Shown here in pieces: positions 42,834-51,353 of a DNA stretch of 64,000 nucleotides. The notes beneath the pieces are model-generated. The model was not told the DNA's origin. It did not search any database and saw only the letters and a list, made by a program, of their open reading frames with translations. Numbering within the stretch: the first letter of the stretch is position 1; every line of letters starts with the position of its first letter. The position numbers and the translations under genes are program-made. The DNA lies in the NCBI RefSeq assembly GCF_003429565.1, contig NZ_QUAK01000149.1:1-64000 (forward strand), given 5' to 3'. The DNA is from Streptomyces triticagri (GTDB taxonomy: Bacteria > Actinomycetota > Actinomycetes > Streptomycetales > Streptomycetaceae).

Positions 42834-44495
42834 TCACGGCGATGCGGCGCCCGGCAGTCGGAGCAGCCGCAGCTGCAGCATCAGGGCGAAGCGGGTGTCG
42901 GGGTCGGCGAGATCGGTCTCGGCGACCTCGGTGACCCTGCGCAGCCGGTAGCGGAAGGTGTTCTGGTGCACGAACATCGCCTCCGCCGCGGCCGGGACGT
43001 CTCCGAAACTGTTCAGCCAGTGGCGCAGCGTCTCCACCAGGGCCGAGTCGTGCCGCCGGTCGTACGCGAGCAGGCGCGCCAGCGGCCCGGTCGGTGCGTC
43101 GCCGCGTGCGGCCGCGAGGTCGGCCAGGTCGAGCAGCAGCGCCTCGACCTGGACGTCCGAGATGTGCGCCAGCCGCCGGGAGTGCCCGCCCGACCGCAGT
43201 ACCCGCAGAGCCCGGTCCGCGCCCTGCCGGGACCGGGCGAGCGCACCGCCGTCACGGGCGATCGTGCCCACCCCGATGAGCGGGCCGAGCCGGTCGCCGA
43301 CCCGGGTCAGGAAGTCTGCGGCGACCCGGACCGCGTTGTCCTCGGCACCCTCGGCACCCGTCTGATGGTGTGGCACGGGCAGGATGCCGTACGCCACGTC
43401 GCCGATCAGTGCGGTGGCGGCCCGCGCGTGGATCGCGGAGAGGTGCATCGCGAAGGCGTCCGTGAGGCGTTGGCGTTCGGCCGCGTGCCGCGCGTGCTGG
43501 TCGGCCGATCCGGACGGTGCGGGCGGATCGGGCACGGCGAGTGCGAGGACCACTCCGGCGTAGTCGGTGAGGCCGAGCCGGCCGAGCGCCTCGGCCGCAC
43601 CCGTACCGCCTTCGAGCGCCGTGGACAGCAGATCGGCGCGGAGCCTGCGCTCCACGTCGGCGCCGGCCCGCAGCCGCAGCATGTGCAGGGCGACCAGTTT
43701 GGCCGCGTCGTGCAGCGCCCGGGTGCGCTGCGGCCCGAGCTCGGCATCCACCACGGCCCAGATGGAGCCGAGGATCTCGTCGCCCGCGCGTACCGCGATC
43801 GCGGCGCGCGGCAGGTGGAAACCGTCCGTGTCCGCGGGCGCGACCAGGACCGGCTGGTCGCTGCGGTACAGCGCACGGAACACGCCACGGTCCTCCAGGA
43901 GCCGGGTGAAACGCTCGGGCACCTGCCGGCCCAGGACGGTCTCCACCCGGGAGGCGTCGGCCTCGTCCTGACGGCCCGAGAAGGCGAGGACGCGGGAGCT
44001 GCGGTCCTCGATGGTGACGGGCGCGTCGAGCAGCGCGGCCACCGCATTGGCCAGCGCGAACATGTCGCCGGACGGGGTGCCGCCCAGCGTCTGCGGACTC
44101 GCCTCGCCGACATCGCCGTCCGCGAGCAACGAGCGCAGCAGCGCGGCCAGTTGCGCCCAGGAGGCGCCGCGGGTGAGCGCGAGCAGGGCGACTCCGGAGC
44201 GCTCGGCGGCCGCGATGACCGCCGCGTCCTGCGGGGCGGGGGAGCGGACCACGAGCGCCGCCGCCCCGGCCTCGCCGAGCGTGCCGAGCAGCCGGGCGAT
44301 CTCGGACGCGCCCTGCACACCGACCCCGAGCACCAGGGCCTGGCGGGGCAGCACCGGATCGTCCAGCGGATCGTGGATGATCACCCCGCCGATCGCGTCC
44401 GCCCGCTCCGGATCTCCGCAGACCAGATCGAGCAGGGTGGTGCCCAGATCCTCGAGCACCCGCGGGAGGCCGGCGCGGGGCGACGCGTGCACCAC
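42834..44495 (-). CDS. PucR family transcriptional regulator (CdaR-type)
   Basis: A 553-residue regulator. The N-terminal half carries a PucR-like ligand domain (GGVIIHDPLDDP, AAALVVRSPAP) and a central GAF-like region. The C-terminal 60 residues form the PucR/CdaR helix-turn-helix (AEAMFVHQNTFRYRLRRV). Family members activate purine, amino acid or sugar acid catabolism. It lies between the amidase and the racemase-ended operon and is the obvious regulator for both. GTG at 44495 with a GGGGGCGG site is my choice; a start at 44591 would also be in frame. Confidence 0.85.
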   Translation of the reverse strand: MVHASPRAGLPRVLEDLGTTLLDLVCGDPERADAIGGVIIHDPLDDPVLPRQALVLGVGVQGASEIARLLGTLGEAGAAALVVRSPAPQDAAVIAAAERSGVALLALTRGASWAQLAALLRSLLADGDVGEASPQTLGGTPSGDMFALANAVAALLDAPVTIEDRSSRVLAFSGRQDEADASRVETVLGRQVPERFTRLLEDRGVFRALYRSDQPVLVAPADTDGFHLPRAAIAVRAGDEILGSIWAVVDAELGPQRTRALHDAAKLVALHMLRLRAGADVERRLRADLLSTALEGGTGAAEALGRLGLTDYAGVVLALAVPDPPAPSGSADQHARHAAERQRLTDAFAMHLSAIHARAATALIGDVAYGILPVPHHQTGAEGAEDNAVRVAADFLTRVGDRLGPLIGVGTIARDGGALARSRQGADRALRVLRSGGHSRRLAHISDVQVEALLLDLADLAAARGDAPTGPLARLLAYDRRHDSALVETLRHWLNSFGDVPAAAEAMFVHQNTFRYRLRRVTEVAETDLADPDTRFALMLQLRLLRLPGAASP

Positions 44496-44636
44496 AGAAC
44501 CGCCCCCTACATCCCGGCGTGCGAGCGGGCCGTGCCTCGGCCGTTCGTCGTCAGCACCGGAATTGTGTGCTCCAGCTGTCGTCCTCGACAAGGGGTGCGA
44601 CCTCGTCGGCCGTGGATCCCGCGCCCGGGGCCCGCC

Positions 44637-45743
44637 TCACAGCGGCAGCCACTCGGTGCCGACCGTGACCTCGTCGAGCACGTCCGGATCGGGCGTGACG
44701 CCGAGGCCGGGCCCGTCGGGCACCGGCAGCTGCCCGTCGGCCAGGACGAACGGCGCGGTGATGTCGGTCCGGTAGTAGCGGGCGGATCCCGAGGTGTCAC
44801 CGGGCAGGGTGAAACCGGGCAGCGCCGCGAGCGCCACATTCGCCGCTCGCCCGAGCCCGGTCTCCAGCATGCCGCCGCACCACACGGGCACGCCGTGGGC
44901 CGCGCACACGTCGTGGATGCGCCGCGCCTCCAGATAGCCGCCGACCCGGCCTGGCTTGATGTTCACCACACTGCACGCGCCGAGCGTGATCGCGGCCGCC
45001 GCGGAGCGCGCGGAGGTGATCGACTCGTCCAGGCACACCGGTGTGGTGAGAGCCTTGGCGAGCTCCGCATGGCCGAGCAGGTCCTCCTCCTCCAGAGGCT
45101 GCTCGATCAGCAGCAGACCGAAGGGGTCGAGCCGGGCCAGATGCCGCGTGTCGGCGAGCGTGTAGGCCGTGTTGGCGTCGACCTGGAGCAGCACCTCTTC
45201 GCCGAACCGCTCCCGTACGGCACGGACCGGTTCCACGTCCCAGCCCGGCTCGATCTTCAGCTTGATGCGTACGTAGCCCTCGTCCAGATATCCGGCGACC
45301 GCATCGAGGAGCTGCGGGACCGAGTCCATGATGCCGACCGACACCCCGCACGGAACCCGGTCGCGGACGGCACCCAGCTCGCGGGCCAACGGCACGCCCC
45401 TGGCCCGCAGTTCGGCATCGAGGACGGCCGTCTCCAGGGCCGCCTTCGCCATCCGGTGACCCCGGAACGGAGCGAGCGCGGGGCCCACCGCGACGGCTCC
45501 CAGCCGGTCGCGCCCGCCGAGCGCGGGCACCAGGAAACGGCGCAGTACGTCGGCGCAGCCGGCCACGTACTCGGACGAGTACAGCGGGTCGGCCATCGCC
45601 ACGCACTCGCCCCAGCCCTCGCTCTCGGTGCTCACCGCCCGCAGCAGCAGGGCCGAGCGTTCGGTCTGGGTGGCGAAGGAGGTGCGGAAGGGCGCCACCA
45701 ACGGCAGCCTGATCTCGCGGATCTCGACCCCGGTGAGCTTCAC
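44637..45743 (-). CDS. N-acylamino acid racemase / o-succinylbenzoate synthase-like enzyme (NSAR/OSBS)
   Basis: A 368-residue enolase-superfamily enzyme of the MenC/N-succinylamino acid racemase group. The catalytic lysines are in RIKLKIEPGWD and NIKPGRVGG, with metal ligands in VDANTAY, IEQPLEEED and LDESI. No menaquinone genes are nearby. Instead it is the last gene after a GNAT acyltransferase and an M20 hydrolase, the arrangement known for D- to L-amino acid conversion through N-succinyl intermediates, so racemisation is the more likely role. The GTG start overlaps the GNAT stop (GTGA). Confidence 0.9.
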   Translation of the reverse strand: MKLTGVEIREIRLPLVAPFRTSFATQTERSALLLRAVSTESEGWGECVAMADPLYSSEYVAGCADVLRRFLVPALGGRDRLGAVAVGPALAPFRGHRMAKAALETAVLDAELRARGVPLARELGAVRDRVPCGVSVGIMDSVPQLLDAVAGYLDEGYVRIKLKIEPGWDVEPVRAVRERFGEEVLLQVDANTAYTLADTRHLARLDPFGLLLIEQPLEEEDLLGHAELAKALTTPVCLDESITSARSAAAAITLGACSVVNIKPGRVGGYLEARRIHDVCAAHGVPVWCGGMLETGLGRAANVALAALPGFTLPGDTSGSARYYRTDITAPFVLADGQLPVPDGPGLGVTPDPDVLDEVTVGTEWLPL

Positions 45744-46729
45744 GGCTGGTCCTCTCGTTCGACGGGTACGGACGGTGACCCGGGTCGGTCGGGCAGGTCG
45801 GGTGGGTCGGGCAGGTCGGGTGGGTCGGGCAGGCCGGTTCGCTCGGACGCTTCGAGCAGGTACCAGCCCGCCCGGTCGAACCCCGTGACCTGCCACCCGT
45901 CGGCGAGGAGACCGCCGAGGACGTCCCGCAGTCCGGAACGCCAGTCGGCGGCGCAGCCCGGATCGCTGTGCCGCAGCTGCTCGATGTCCGCCGGTACGGC
46001 GACCCGGGTACGCGTACCGGAGACCCGGCCCGCCACGGGCCGTCCGTCGGCCGTCACGTCCAGGGCGGCGGCGATCGCTCCGGGAGCCGCAGCGGCGGAG
46101 TGCCGCGGCAGTCCGTGGCAGGCGGCGGCGGCCTCGGGGGAGGCGAGGCGCCACTCGACCAGGAGCCGGTCGGTGGCATCGGCGCCGTTGATGCCGTCGT
46201 TCATCCGGCCGTAGAAGTCCGGCAGATACTGCGCGGGACGGGCGGCCAGCTTGCCGATGTTGAAGTAGGCATTGCGCCGCACCAGCGGGTCGAAGGTCCA
46301 GGAGATCCGCGCCGTGCCGCGCCGCAGCGCCCAGGCACGCTGGTGGACCTTCAGCGCGAAGCCGACGCTGCGTCCGCGCATCCGCCCCGAGACCCCCGCG
46401 ATGTGGCTGTGCAGAGCGCCGGCCGGTGGCGGTCCGAAGAAGCCGATGCAGGCGCCGACCAGTTCGCCGTCCCGGCCTCCGTCGAAGGCGGCGGCCACAT
46501 AGCTGCCCGCCTTGTCCAGGGCGCGCAGCAGCTCGGGGGTCGCCAGACCGTTCTCGCCGTCGGGCTTCCAGATGCTCTCGAAGAGTCCGCAGGCGGCTTC
46601 CAGGTCCGCACGGGCGTCGATCGCCCGCACCTCGGTGCCCGCCGTACGTGCGGCCGCGTCCGCCGCGGCCCGCGCATCGGCGACGGTCCGCTCGTCCGCC
46701 GCCGGGGAACTCAGTGCCAGGTCGCTCAT
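45740..46729 (-). CDS. GNAT family N-acyltransferase, COG3375-type (probable amino acid N-succinyltransferase)
   Basis: A 329-residue acyltransferase related to COG3375 proteins that accompany N-succinylamino acid racemases. Recognisable segments are AAFDGGRDGELVGACIGFFG, HSHIAGVSGRMRGRSVGFALKVHQR (acetyl/succinyl-CoA binding region) and WTFDPLVRRNAYFNIGKL. It would acylate D-amino acids, using succinyl-CoA, for the racemase. The C-terminal tail is made of Leu-Pro-Asp-Pro-Pro-Asp repeats produced by an 18-bp DNA repeat and is probably disordered. It overlaps both neighbours by four bases. Confidence 0.85.
   Translation of the reverse strand: MSDLALSSPAADERTVADARAAADAAARTAGTEVRAIDARADLEAACGLFESIWKPDGENGLATPELLRALDKAGSYVAAAFDGGRDGELVGACIGFFGPPPAGALHSHIAGVSGRMRGRSVGFALKVHQRAWALRRGTARISWTFDPLVRRNAYFNIGKLAARPAQYLPDFYGRMNDGINGADATDRLLVEWRLASPEAAAACHGLPRHSAAAAPGAIAAALDVTADGRPVAGRVSGTRTRVAVPADIEQLRHSDPGCAADWRSGLRDVLGGLLADGWQVTGFDRAGWYLLEASERTGLPDPPDLPDPPDLPDRPGSPSVPVEREDQP
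45787..45837 (-). repeat. 18-bp in-frame tandem repeat in the GNAT gene
   Basis: Two perfect copies of an 18-base unit (45787-45804, 45805-45822) and a partial third encode repeated PPDLPD in the C-terminal tail of the acyltransferase. The unit is a multiple of three, so copy number could change without breaking the frame. Confidence 0.8.
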
Positions 46730-47943
46730 CGCGCACTCCCGCTGCTCGCTGCCGCCGAACTCCCGGGCGCTCCAAGGGAGTCGGTGCCCAGCAGGTCCTC
46801 CACCAGTGCCGCGAGCAGCGCGGTCCGCGGAGGTATCCCGGCGATCCGCACATGCTCGTGGTCGGCGTGCGCGCCGCCGCCCACCGCGCCGAGCCCGTCC
46901 AGGGTGCGGATCCCGGCGCCCGCGGTGAAGTTGCCGTCCGAGGCCCCGCCCACCGCCGCCTCGGCCGGCGGTGCGAGGCCGAGCCGGGCGGCCAGTCGCT
47001 CGGCGGTGCGGTACAGCTCCTCGGACGCCTCACGCGACAGCGGCGGCCGGTTGGGGCCGCCGGTCACCTGCACCGTCGCGCCGTCGAGCACGGGCCGCAG
47101 CGCCTTCAGCGCCGCATCCACCCGAGCCTGCTCCGCGGCCTCCCGTACGCGTACGTCCACGGCGAACCGGCCGTCGGCGGGCACCGTGTTGGTGGTCGCC
47201 CCCGCGCGCAGCACGGTCGGCGTGACGGTCGTCCCGCGGCCGTCGTCGCCGAGAGCGGCGACGGCGAGGAGCTGGTGTGCGGCCTCGACGGAGGCGTTCA
47301 CCCCGTTGTCCGGCTCGAGGCCGGCATGCGCGGCCCGACCGCCGGCCCGGACCTCGTACAGCGAGACGCCCTTGCGTACGGTCTTCAACGCGCCGCCCTC
47401 CGCGGCCCCTTCGAGGACCAGCGCGGCCGCGCACCCGGCCGCCTCCTGCTCGATCAACTCGCGCGAGGACGGCGAGCCGAGCTCCTCGTCGCCGGTGACC
47501 AACAGGGTCACCCCGTCCACCCGGTCGAGCGCACTGAGCACACCGAGTGCGTGGAAGGCCATCACCAGACCGGTCTTCATGTCGAAGCACCCGGGCCCGC
47601 GCAGCACTCCGTCCCGCACCGAGAACGGGCGGGCGGCCAATGACCCGAGCGGCCAGACCGTGTCGTGGTGCCCGAGCAGCAGCACCCGCCGCGGCCCGGC
47701 GCCGAGGCGCCAGCGCAGATGCGTACGCCCGTCGACGACGACCACCTCGGGCTCCACCCCGAGCCGGCGGGCGCCGACAGCGGCGACGATCTCTGCACTG
47801 CGCGCCACCGCCGCGAGGTCGGCCGACGGCGACTCGGCCCGCACCAACTGCCCGATGTCGTCGACCATTTCGGGCAGCGCCGCCTCGAATCGGGCCCGCC
47901 CCACCGTGCCGCCGGGGTCGTCGTAGCCGTCTTGCTGTTTCAT
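46726..47943 (-). CDS. M20 family metallohydrolase (probable N-succinylamino acid desuccinylase or dipeptidase)
   Basis: A 405-residue M20 (CPG2/ArgE-like) metallohydrolase. Metal ligands are visible in LLGHHDTVWP, GPGCFDMKTG, the TGDEELGS Glu pair and GGGAHADHEHV at the C-terminus. A dimerisation domain with AAHAGLEPDNG sits in the middle. Beside an N-acylamino acid racemase it would remove the acyl group from the L-form; peptide cleavage is the alternative. ATG at 47943 is one base from the stop of the large peptidase gene, with AAGGTG upstream. Confidence 0.88.
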   Translation of the reverse strand: MKQQDGYDDPGGTVGRARFEAALPEMVDDIGQLVRAESPSADLAAVARSAEIVAAVGARRLGVEPEVVVVDGRTHLRWRLGAGPRRVLLLGHHDTVWPLGSLAARPFSVRDGVLRGPGCFDMKTGLVMAFHALGVLSALDRVDGVTLLVTGDEELGSPSSRELIEQEAAGCAAALVLEGAAEGGALKTVRKGVSLYEVRAGGRAAHAGLEPDNGVNASVEAAHQLLAVAALGDDGRGTTVTPTVLRAGATTNTVPADGRFAVDVRVREAAEQARVDAALKALRPVLDGATVQVTGGPNRPPLSREASEELYRTAERLAARLGLAPPAEAAVGGASDGNFTAGAGIRTLDGLGAVGGGAHADHEHVRIAGIPPRTALLAALVEDLLGTDSLGAPGSSAAASSGSAR

Positions 47944-47944
47944 G

Positions 47945-50900
47945 TCAGGACACCTTCGGGGTCGCGCGCACGCCGTGGTGGACGTAGTGCTCGCCGGTGG
48001 GCAGTGCATAGAACGTCACCGGGATCCAGGACGGACTGCCGGCGTACTGCACGAGGAACCGGCGGTCCGACACCGGCACCAGGGCGGCCTCGCGGACCGG
48101 TTCCGGCACGAGGTGCGCGAGCGGCCCGGTCGTCGTGTGCCGCAGCCGCGGTCCGTCCGTGCCCTCGAGGATGTCGATGCGGGTCCCGGCCCGCTCGTAC
48201 CGTCCGAGGTGCCGGCCGGCGTCCACCGACACCGGCCCGGCCGGCGGCCGCGGGGCATCGGGCATGGCCACTCCGGCCAGTTCGGCGAAGATCTCCCCGA
48301 ACAGCTCCCGGTACAGGTCCGCCGCCGCCCCGCCGTTGGTGAGGAGCGTGACGGCCAGGTCCTGTTCGGGCAGCACCCGCAGGAACGCCGACTGGCCGAG
48401 CGTGTTGCCGTCGTGACCGATCAGACGCCGGCCGTCCCAGCCGAAGCGGATCCAGCCGAGCCCCCAGGAGTCCCCGAGCGAGTCGGTGTCCGGCAGCTCG
48501 ACCTGCTGCTCGGTCATGGCCTGCGCCGCACGCTCCGAGAGCAGCCGCGTCCCGTCCGGCGCCAGGCCTCCAGTCAGGTGGAGCCGGGCGAAGGCGAGGA
48601 CGTCCGCGGCCGTGGCCGTGATCAGCCCGGCCGGACCCGCGGAGCGAGGCAGACCCCAGGCGGGTACCGGGCGCGGTGGCGCGTCGCCCTCGGAGGCATG
48701 ACCCATGGCGGCACGGAAGCGCAGCGCCTCCTCCGGAAGCGTCACCGTACGCTCGAGGCCGAGCGGGGCACACAGCCGCTCCTGCAGCGCACGGTCCCAG
48801 CTCGTGCCGGTGAGCTTCTCGACGACCCGTCCGGCGAGCACGAACCCGGAGTTGCAGTACGAGAACGTCGCCCCCAGTGGATGGTTCTGCGCCGCCTCGT
48901 CCAACCGGTCGACGAAGCGCTCCAGGCAGTCGTCGCCGCGTCCGGTGTCGGTGAACACGTCCCCGTCGATGCCGCTGGTGTGGGTCAGCAGATGCCGCAT
49001 CGTCACCTGCCGTGCCACCAGCGGGTCCGCGAGATGCAGCTCCGGCAGCACATCGGCGACCGGCGCGTCCAGATCGAGCACACCCTCGTCGACGAGCTGC
49101 ATCGCCAGGGTCGCGGTCCACACCTTCGTGATCGACCCGATCTGGAAGAGCGAGTCGTGCGTGGTGGTCACTCCGGTGTCTTTGTTCAGCACACCGTGCG
49201 CGGCGACCGCGCTGTGCGCACCGCGGGCGATACCCAGGACCGCACCCGGTACTCGGTGCCGCCCGGCCAGCTCGGCCAACCGCCGCTCCCAGTACGCCAC
49301 ATCCACCGGACGCGCGGCAGACCGCCCGGAGGCGACGCGCCGCGGGGCTCCCGCACCGGCGTGCTGCTCCACCCAGTCCACGATGCGCCGGCCGAGATCG
49401 GTGCGGTGCGACGGCGGGCCGTCGAGCAGGAACAGGTGCGACCCGCCCGGGTACAGCACCATGCGGGTCGGCACCCCACGCACCCGCAGCGCGTTGAACC
49501 ACTGCTCGGCCTGGCCCACCGGACACCGTTCGTCCGCCGCCCCGTGCAGCACGAGTGTCGGCGTGCGTACCTGTTCCACCCGGGAGTACGGGGAGAGTTC
49601 GGCGTACCGGTCGCGGTCGAGCCAGGGAGAGGTGCCCAGTTCGGTGGTGGCGAGCCAGTGCCCCGCGTCACTCGTGCCGCACATGCTGGTGAGGTCACTG
49701 ACCACACCGCCGGCGACCGCCGCGGCGAAGCGGTCGTCGTGGCCGGTGAGGTAGCAGGTCATGTAGCCGCCGTAGCTGTATCCCGCCACCGCGAGCCTTC
49801 CGGGGTCGGCCGTCCCCTCGGCGACCAGCGCATCGACCGGTTCGAGGAAGTCCCGCGCGTCCGCCGCGCCCCAGGCGCCGGCGGTCGCGGTGAAGAAGGC
49901 CTCGCCGTAGCCGTCGCTGCCCCGCGGGTTGAGCAGCAGCACCGCCCAGCCGCGGGCGACCAGCTCCTGGTGGTAGAGGTGGGCGGGATCCGCCGCGCCG
50001 TTCCAGGAGTTGTGCGGTCCGCCGTGGATGTCGAGCAGCAGCGGGGCGGGACCGGTGCGTTCCGGGTCGCGCAGCAGCCAGCCGTGCACGGTGCCGCCGT
50101 CGGAGATGGCGAACTCCCGTTCCTGCGCGGGGAAGAGCTCCACATCGGCGAGCGGCGCGCCGTGCCGGGTGAGGACCCGCTCGCGGCCGGTGGCCGTCTC
50201 GACGGCGACGATCTCGCCGTGGCTCCCCGGAGTCGTCAGGACAACCGCGGCCGTGTCCTTGGCGGCGGTCATGCCGGCGACCACGCGGCCCGCTCCGCCG
50301 ACGACCGGCCGCGGGGCTCCCGCGCCGGTCGCGTCGACCGCGTACAGATGGCTGCAGCCTCGGTCGCGCAGACAGAACAGCACGGTACGGCCGTCGTCGA
50401 TGACCCGGGGCAGCGCGCCCGGGTAACCGGGCCCGCCCGGCATCACATTGCGGTCGACGCCGCTCGTCAGGTCGACAACCGGCCCGCCGTCCAGGGGGAC
50501 CCGCAGCAGACCGGCGTGGCCGAGTGCGGTGTCCGTGCGGCCGACGACCAGCAGGGCGGTGCCGTCCGCGGTCCAGGTCACGGCATGGGCGACGCCCTCG
50601 TCGCCGCCCACGAGCCGTGGTGGTGCGGCCGTCGCGGCCGGGTCCACGTCCACCACGTACGCCTCGGAGGCAAGGGTCAGATCGGCGGTGGAACCGCGGG
50701 CCGCGCAGAAGGCGAGCGACCGGCCGTCGGGCGACCACGCCGGAGCACCGGCATGCCAGTCGCCGTCGGTGACCTGCCGCAGCCGCCCGCTCGCGGCATC
50801 GACGACGTGCAGATGGCTGCGGACCGTGCCCACCGGCCCGCCCCCGTCGGTCTTGTGGTCGAGCCGGTCCACCACGAGGGGCGGCGGCACGGCCGTGCCC

Positions 50901-51346
50901 GCGGTCGGCGCCGGCCGCCGGTCGACGGGCGCGGTGAAGGCGATCGAGGTGCCGTCCGGGCTCCACACCGGGGCGCCCGCCCCCAGCGGCAGCTCGGTGA
51001 CCTGCTCCGGCTCGCCCCCGTCGGCCGGCAGCAGCCACAGTTGCGCCGGACCGTCCCCGCCCCGCAGGAAGGCGATCCGTGCGCCGTCGGGCGACCAGGC
51101 GGGTGCGGTGTCGGCCGGCCCGCGGGTCAGCCTCCGTGCCGCGCCCGTCCCGGTCGGCACGGTCCACAACTCCCTCTCGTCCCGGTCGTGTTCGCGGTCG
51201 GCGGTGCGCAGGACGTACACCAGACGTGTACCGTCCGGTGACAGCGCGGGCTGCTCCGGCAGCTCGAGCGAGTAGAGATCGTCGATACCCAGGCGTCGAG
51301 TCAAAGCGGGCTGTCTCCTCGTGGACGGTGCGGATACGGCAGACAT
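47945..51346 (-). CDS. Fusion of an S9 prolyl oligopeptidase-type peptidase and a class C beta-lactamase-fold serine hydrolase
   Basis: A 1133-residue protein with two catalytic units. Residues about 25-400 form a WD40-like beta-propeller with repeated PxWSPDG segments. Residues about 420-665 are an S9 alpha/beta hydrolase (DIHGGPHNSW, GYSYGGYMT with Ser524, GAADERCPV, PGGSHLF). Residues about 680-1040 form a class C beta-lactamase/D-peptidase fold with GSITKVW (Ser738, Lys741), FSYCNSG (Tyr830) and IGHDGNT, then a short C-terminal beta domain. There is no signal peptide, so it should act on imported peptides in the cytoplasm. The ATG lacks a good site; TTG at 51304 has GAGGAG ten bases upstream and is a real alternative. 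Confidence 0.9.
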   Translation of the reverse strand: MSAVSAPSTRRQPALTRRLGIDDLYSLELPEQPALSPDGTRLVYVLRTADREHDRDERELWTVPTGTGAARRLTRGPADTAPAWSPDGARIAFLRGGDGPAQLWLLPADGGEPEQVTELPLGAGAPVWSPDGTSIAFTAPVDRRPAPTAGTAVPPPLVVDRLDHKTDGGGPVGTVRSHLHVVDAASGRLRQVTDGDWHAGAPAWSPDGRSLAFCAARGSTADLTLASEAYVVDVDPAATAAPPRLVGGDEGVAHAVTWTADGTALLVVGRTDTALGHAGLLRVPLDGGPVVDLTSGVDRNVMPGGPGYPGALPRVIDDGRTVLFCLRDRGCSHLYAVDATGAGAPRPVVGGAGRVVAGMTAAKDTAAVVLTTPGSHGEIVAVETATGRERVLTRHGAPLADVELFPAQEREFAISDGGTVHGWLLRDPERTGPAPLLLDIHGGPHNSWNGAADPAHLYHQELVARGWAVLLLNPRGSDGYGEAFFTATAGAWGAADARDFLEPVDALVAEGTADPGRLAVAGYSYGGYMTCYLTGHDDRFAAAVAGGVVSDLTSMCGTSDAGHWLATTELGTSPWLDRDRYAELSPYSRVEQVRTPTLVLHGAADERCPVGQAEQWFNALRVRGVPTRMVLYPGGSHLFLLDGPPSHRTDLGRRIVDWVEQHAGAGAPRRVASGRSAARPVDVAYWERRLAELAGRHRVPGAVLGIARGAHSAVAAHGVLNKDTGVTTTHDSLFQIGSITKVWTATLAMQLVDEGVLDLDAPVADVLPELHLADPLVARQVTMRHLLTHTSGIDGDVFTDTGRGDDCLERFVDRLDEAAQNHPLGATFSYCNSGFVLAGRVVEKLTGTSWDRALQERLCAPLGLERTVTLPEEALRFRAAMGHASEGDAPPRPVPAWGLPRSAGPAGLITATAADVLAFARLHLTGGLAPDGTRLLSERAAQAMTEQQVELPDTDSLGDSWGLGWIRFGWDGRRLIGHDGNTLGQSAFLRVLPEQDLAVTLLTNGGAAADLYRELFGEIFAELAGVAMPDAPRPPAGPVSVDAGRHLGRYERAGTRIDILEGTDGPRLRHTTTGPLAHLVPEPVREAALVPVSDRRFLVQYAGSPSWIPVTFYALPTGEHYVHHGVRATPKVS

Positions 51347-51353
51347 GTGCGGT

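Noticed and set aside
44496..44591. Longer PucR-type protein starting at 44591
   Set aside because: The extra 32 residues look non-conserved and GC-biased, and GGGGGCGG precedes the GTG at 44495. The longer form is not excluded.
44637..45743. Menaquinone o-succinylbenzoate synthase (menC)
   Set aside because: The catalytic motifs cannot separate OSBS from NSAR, but no menaquinone genes are nearby and the GNAT/M20 context favours racemase activity.
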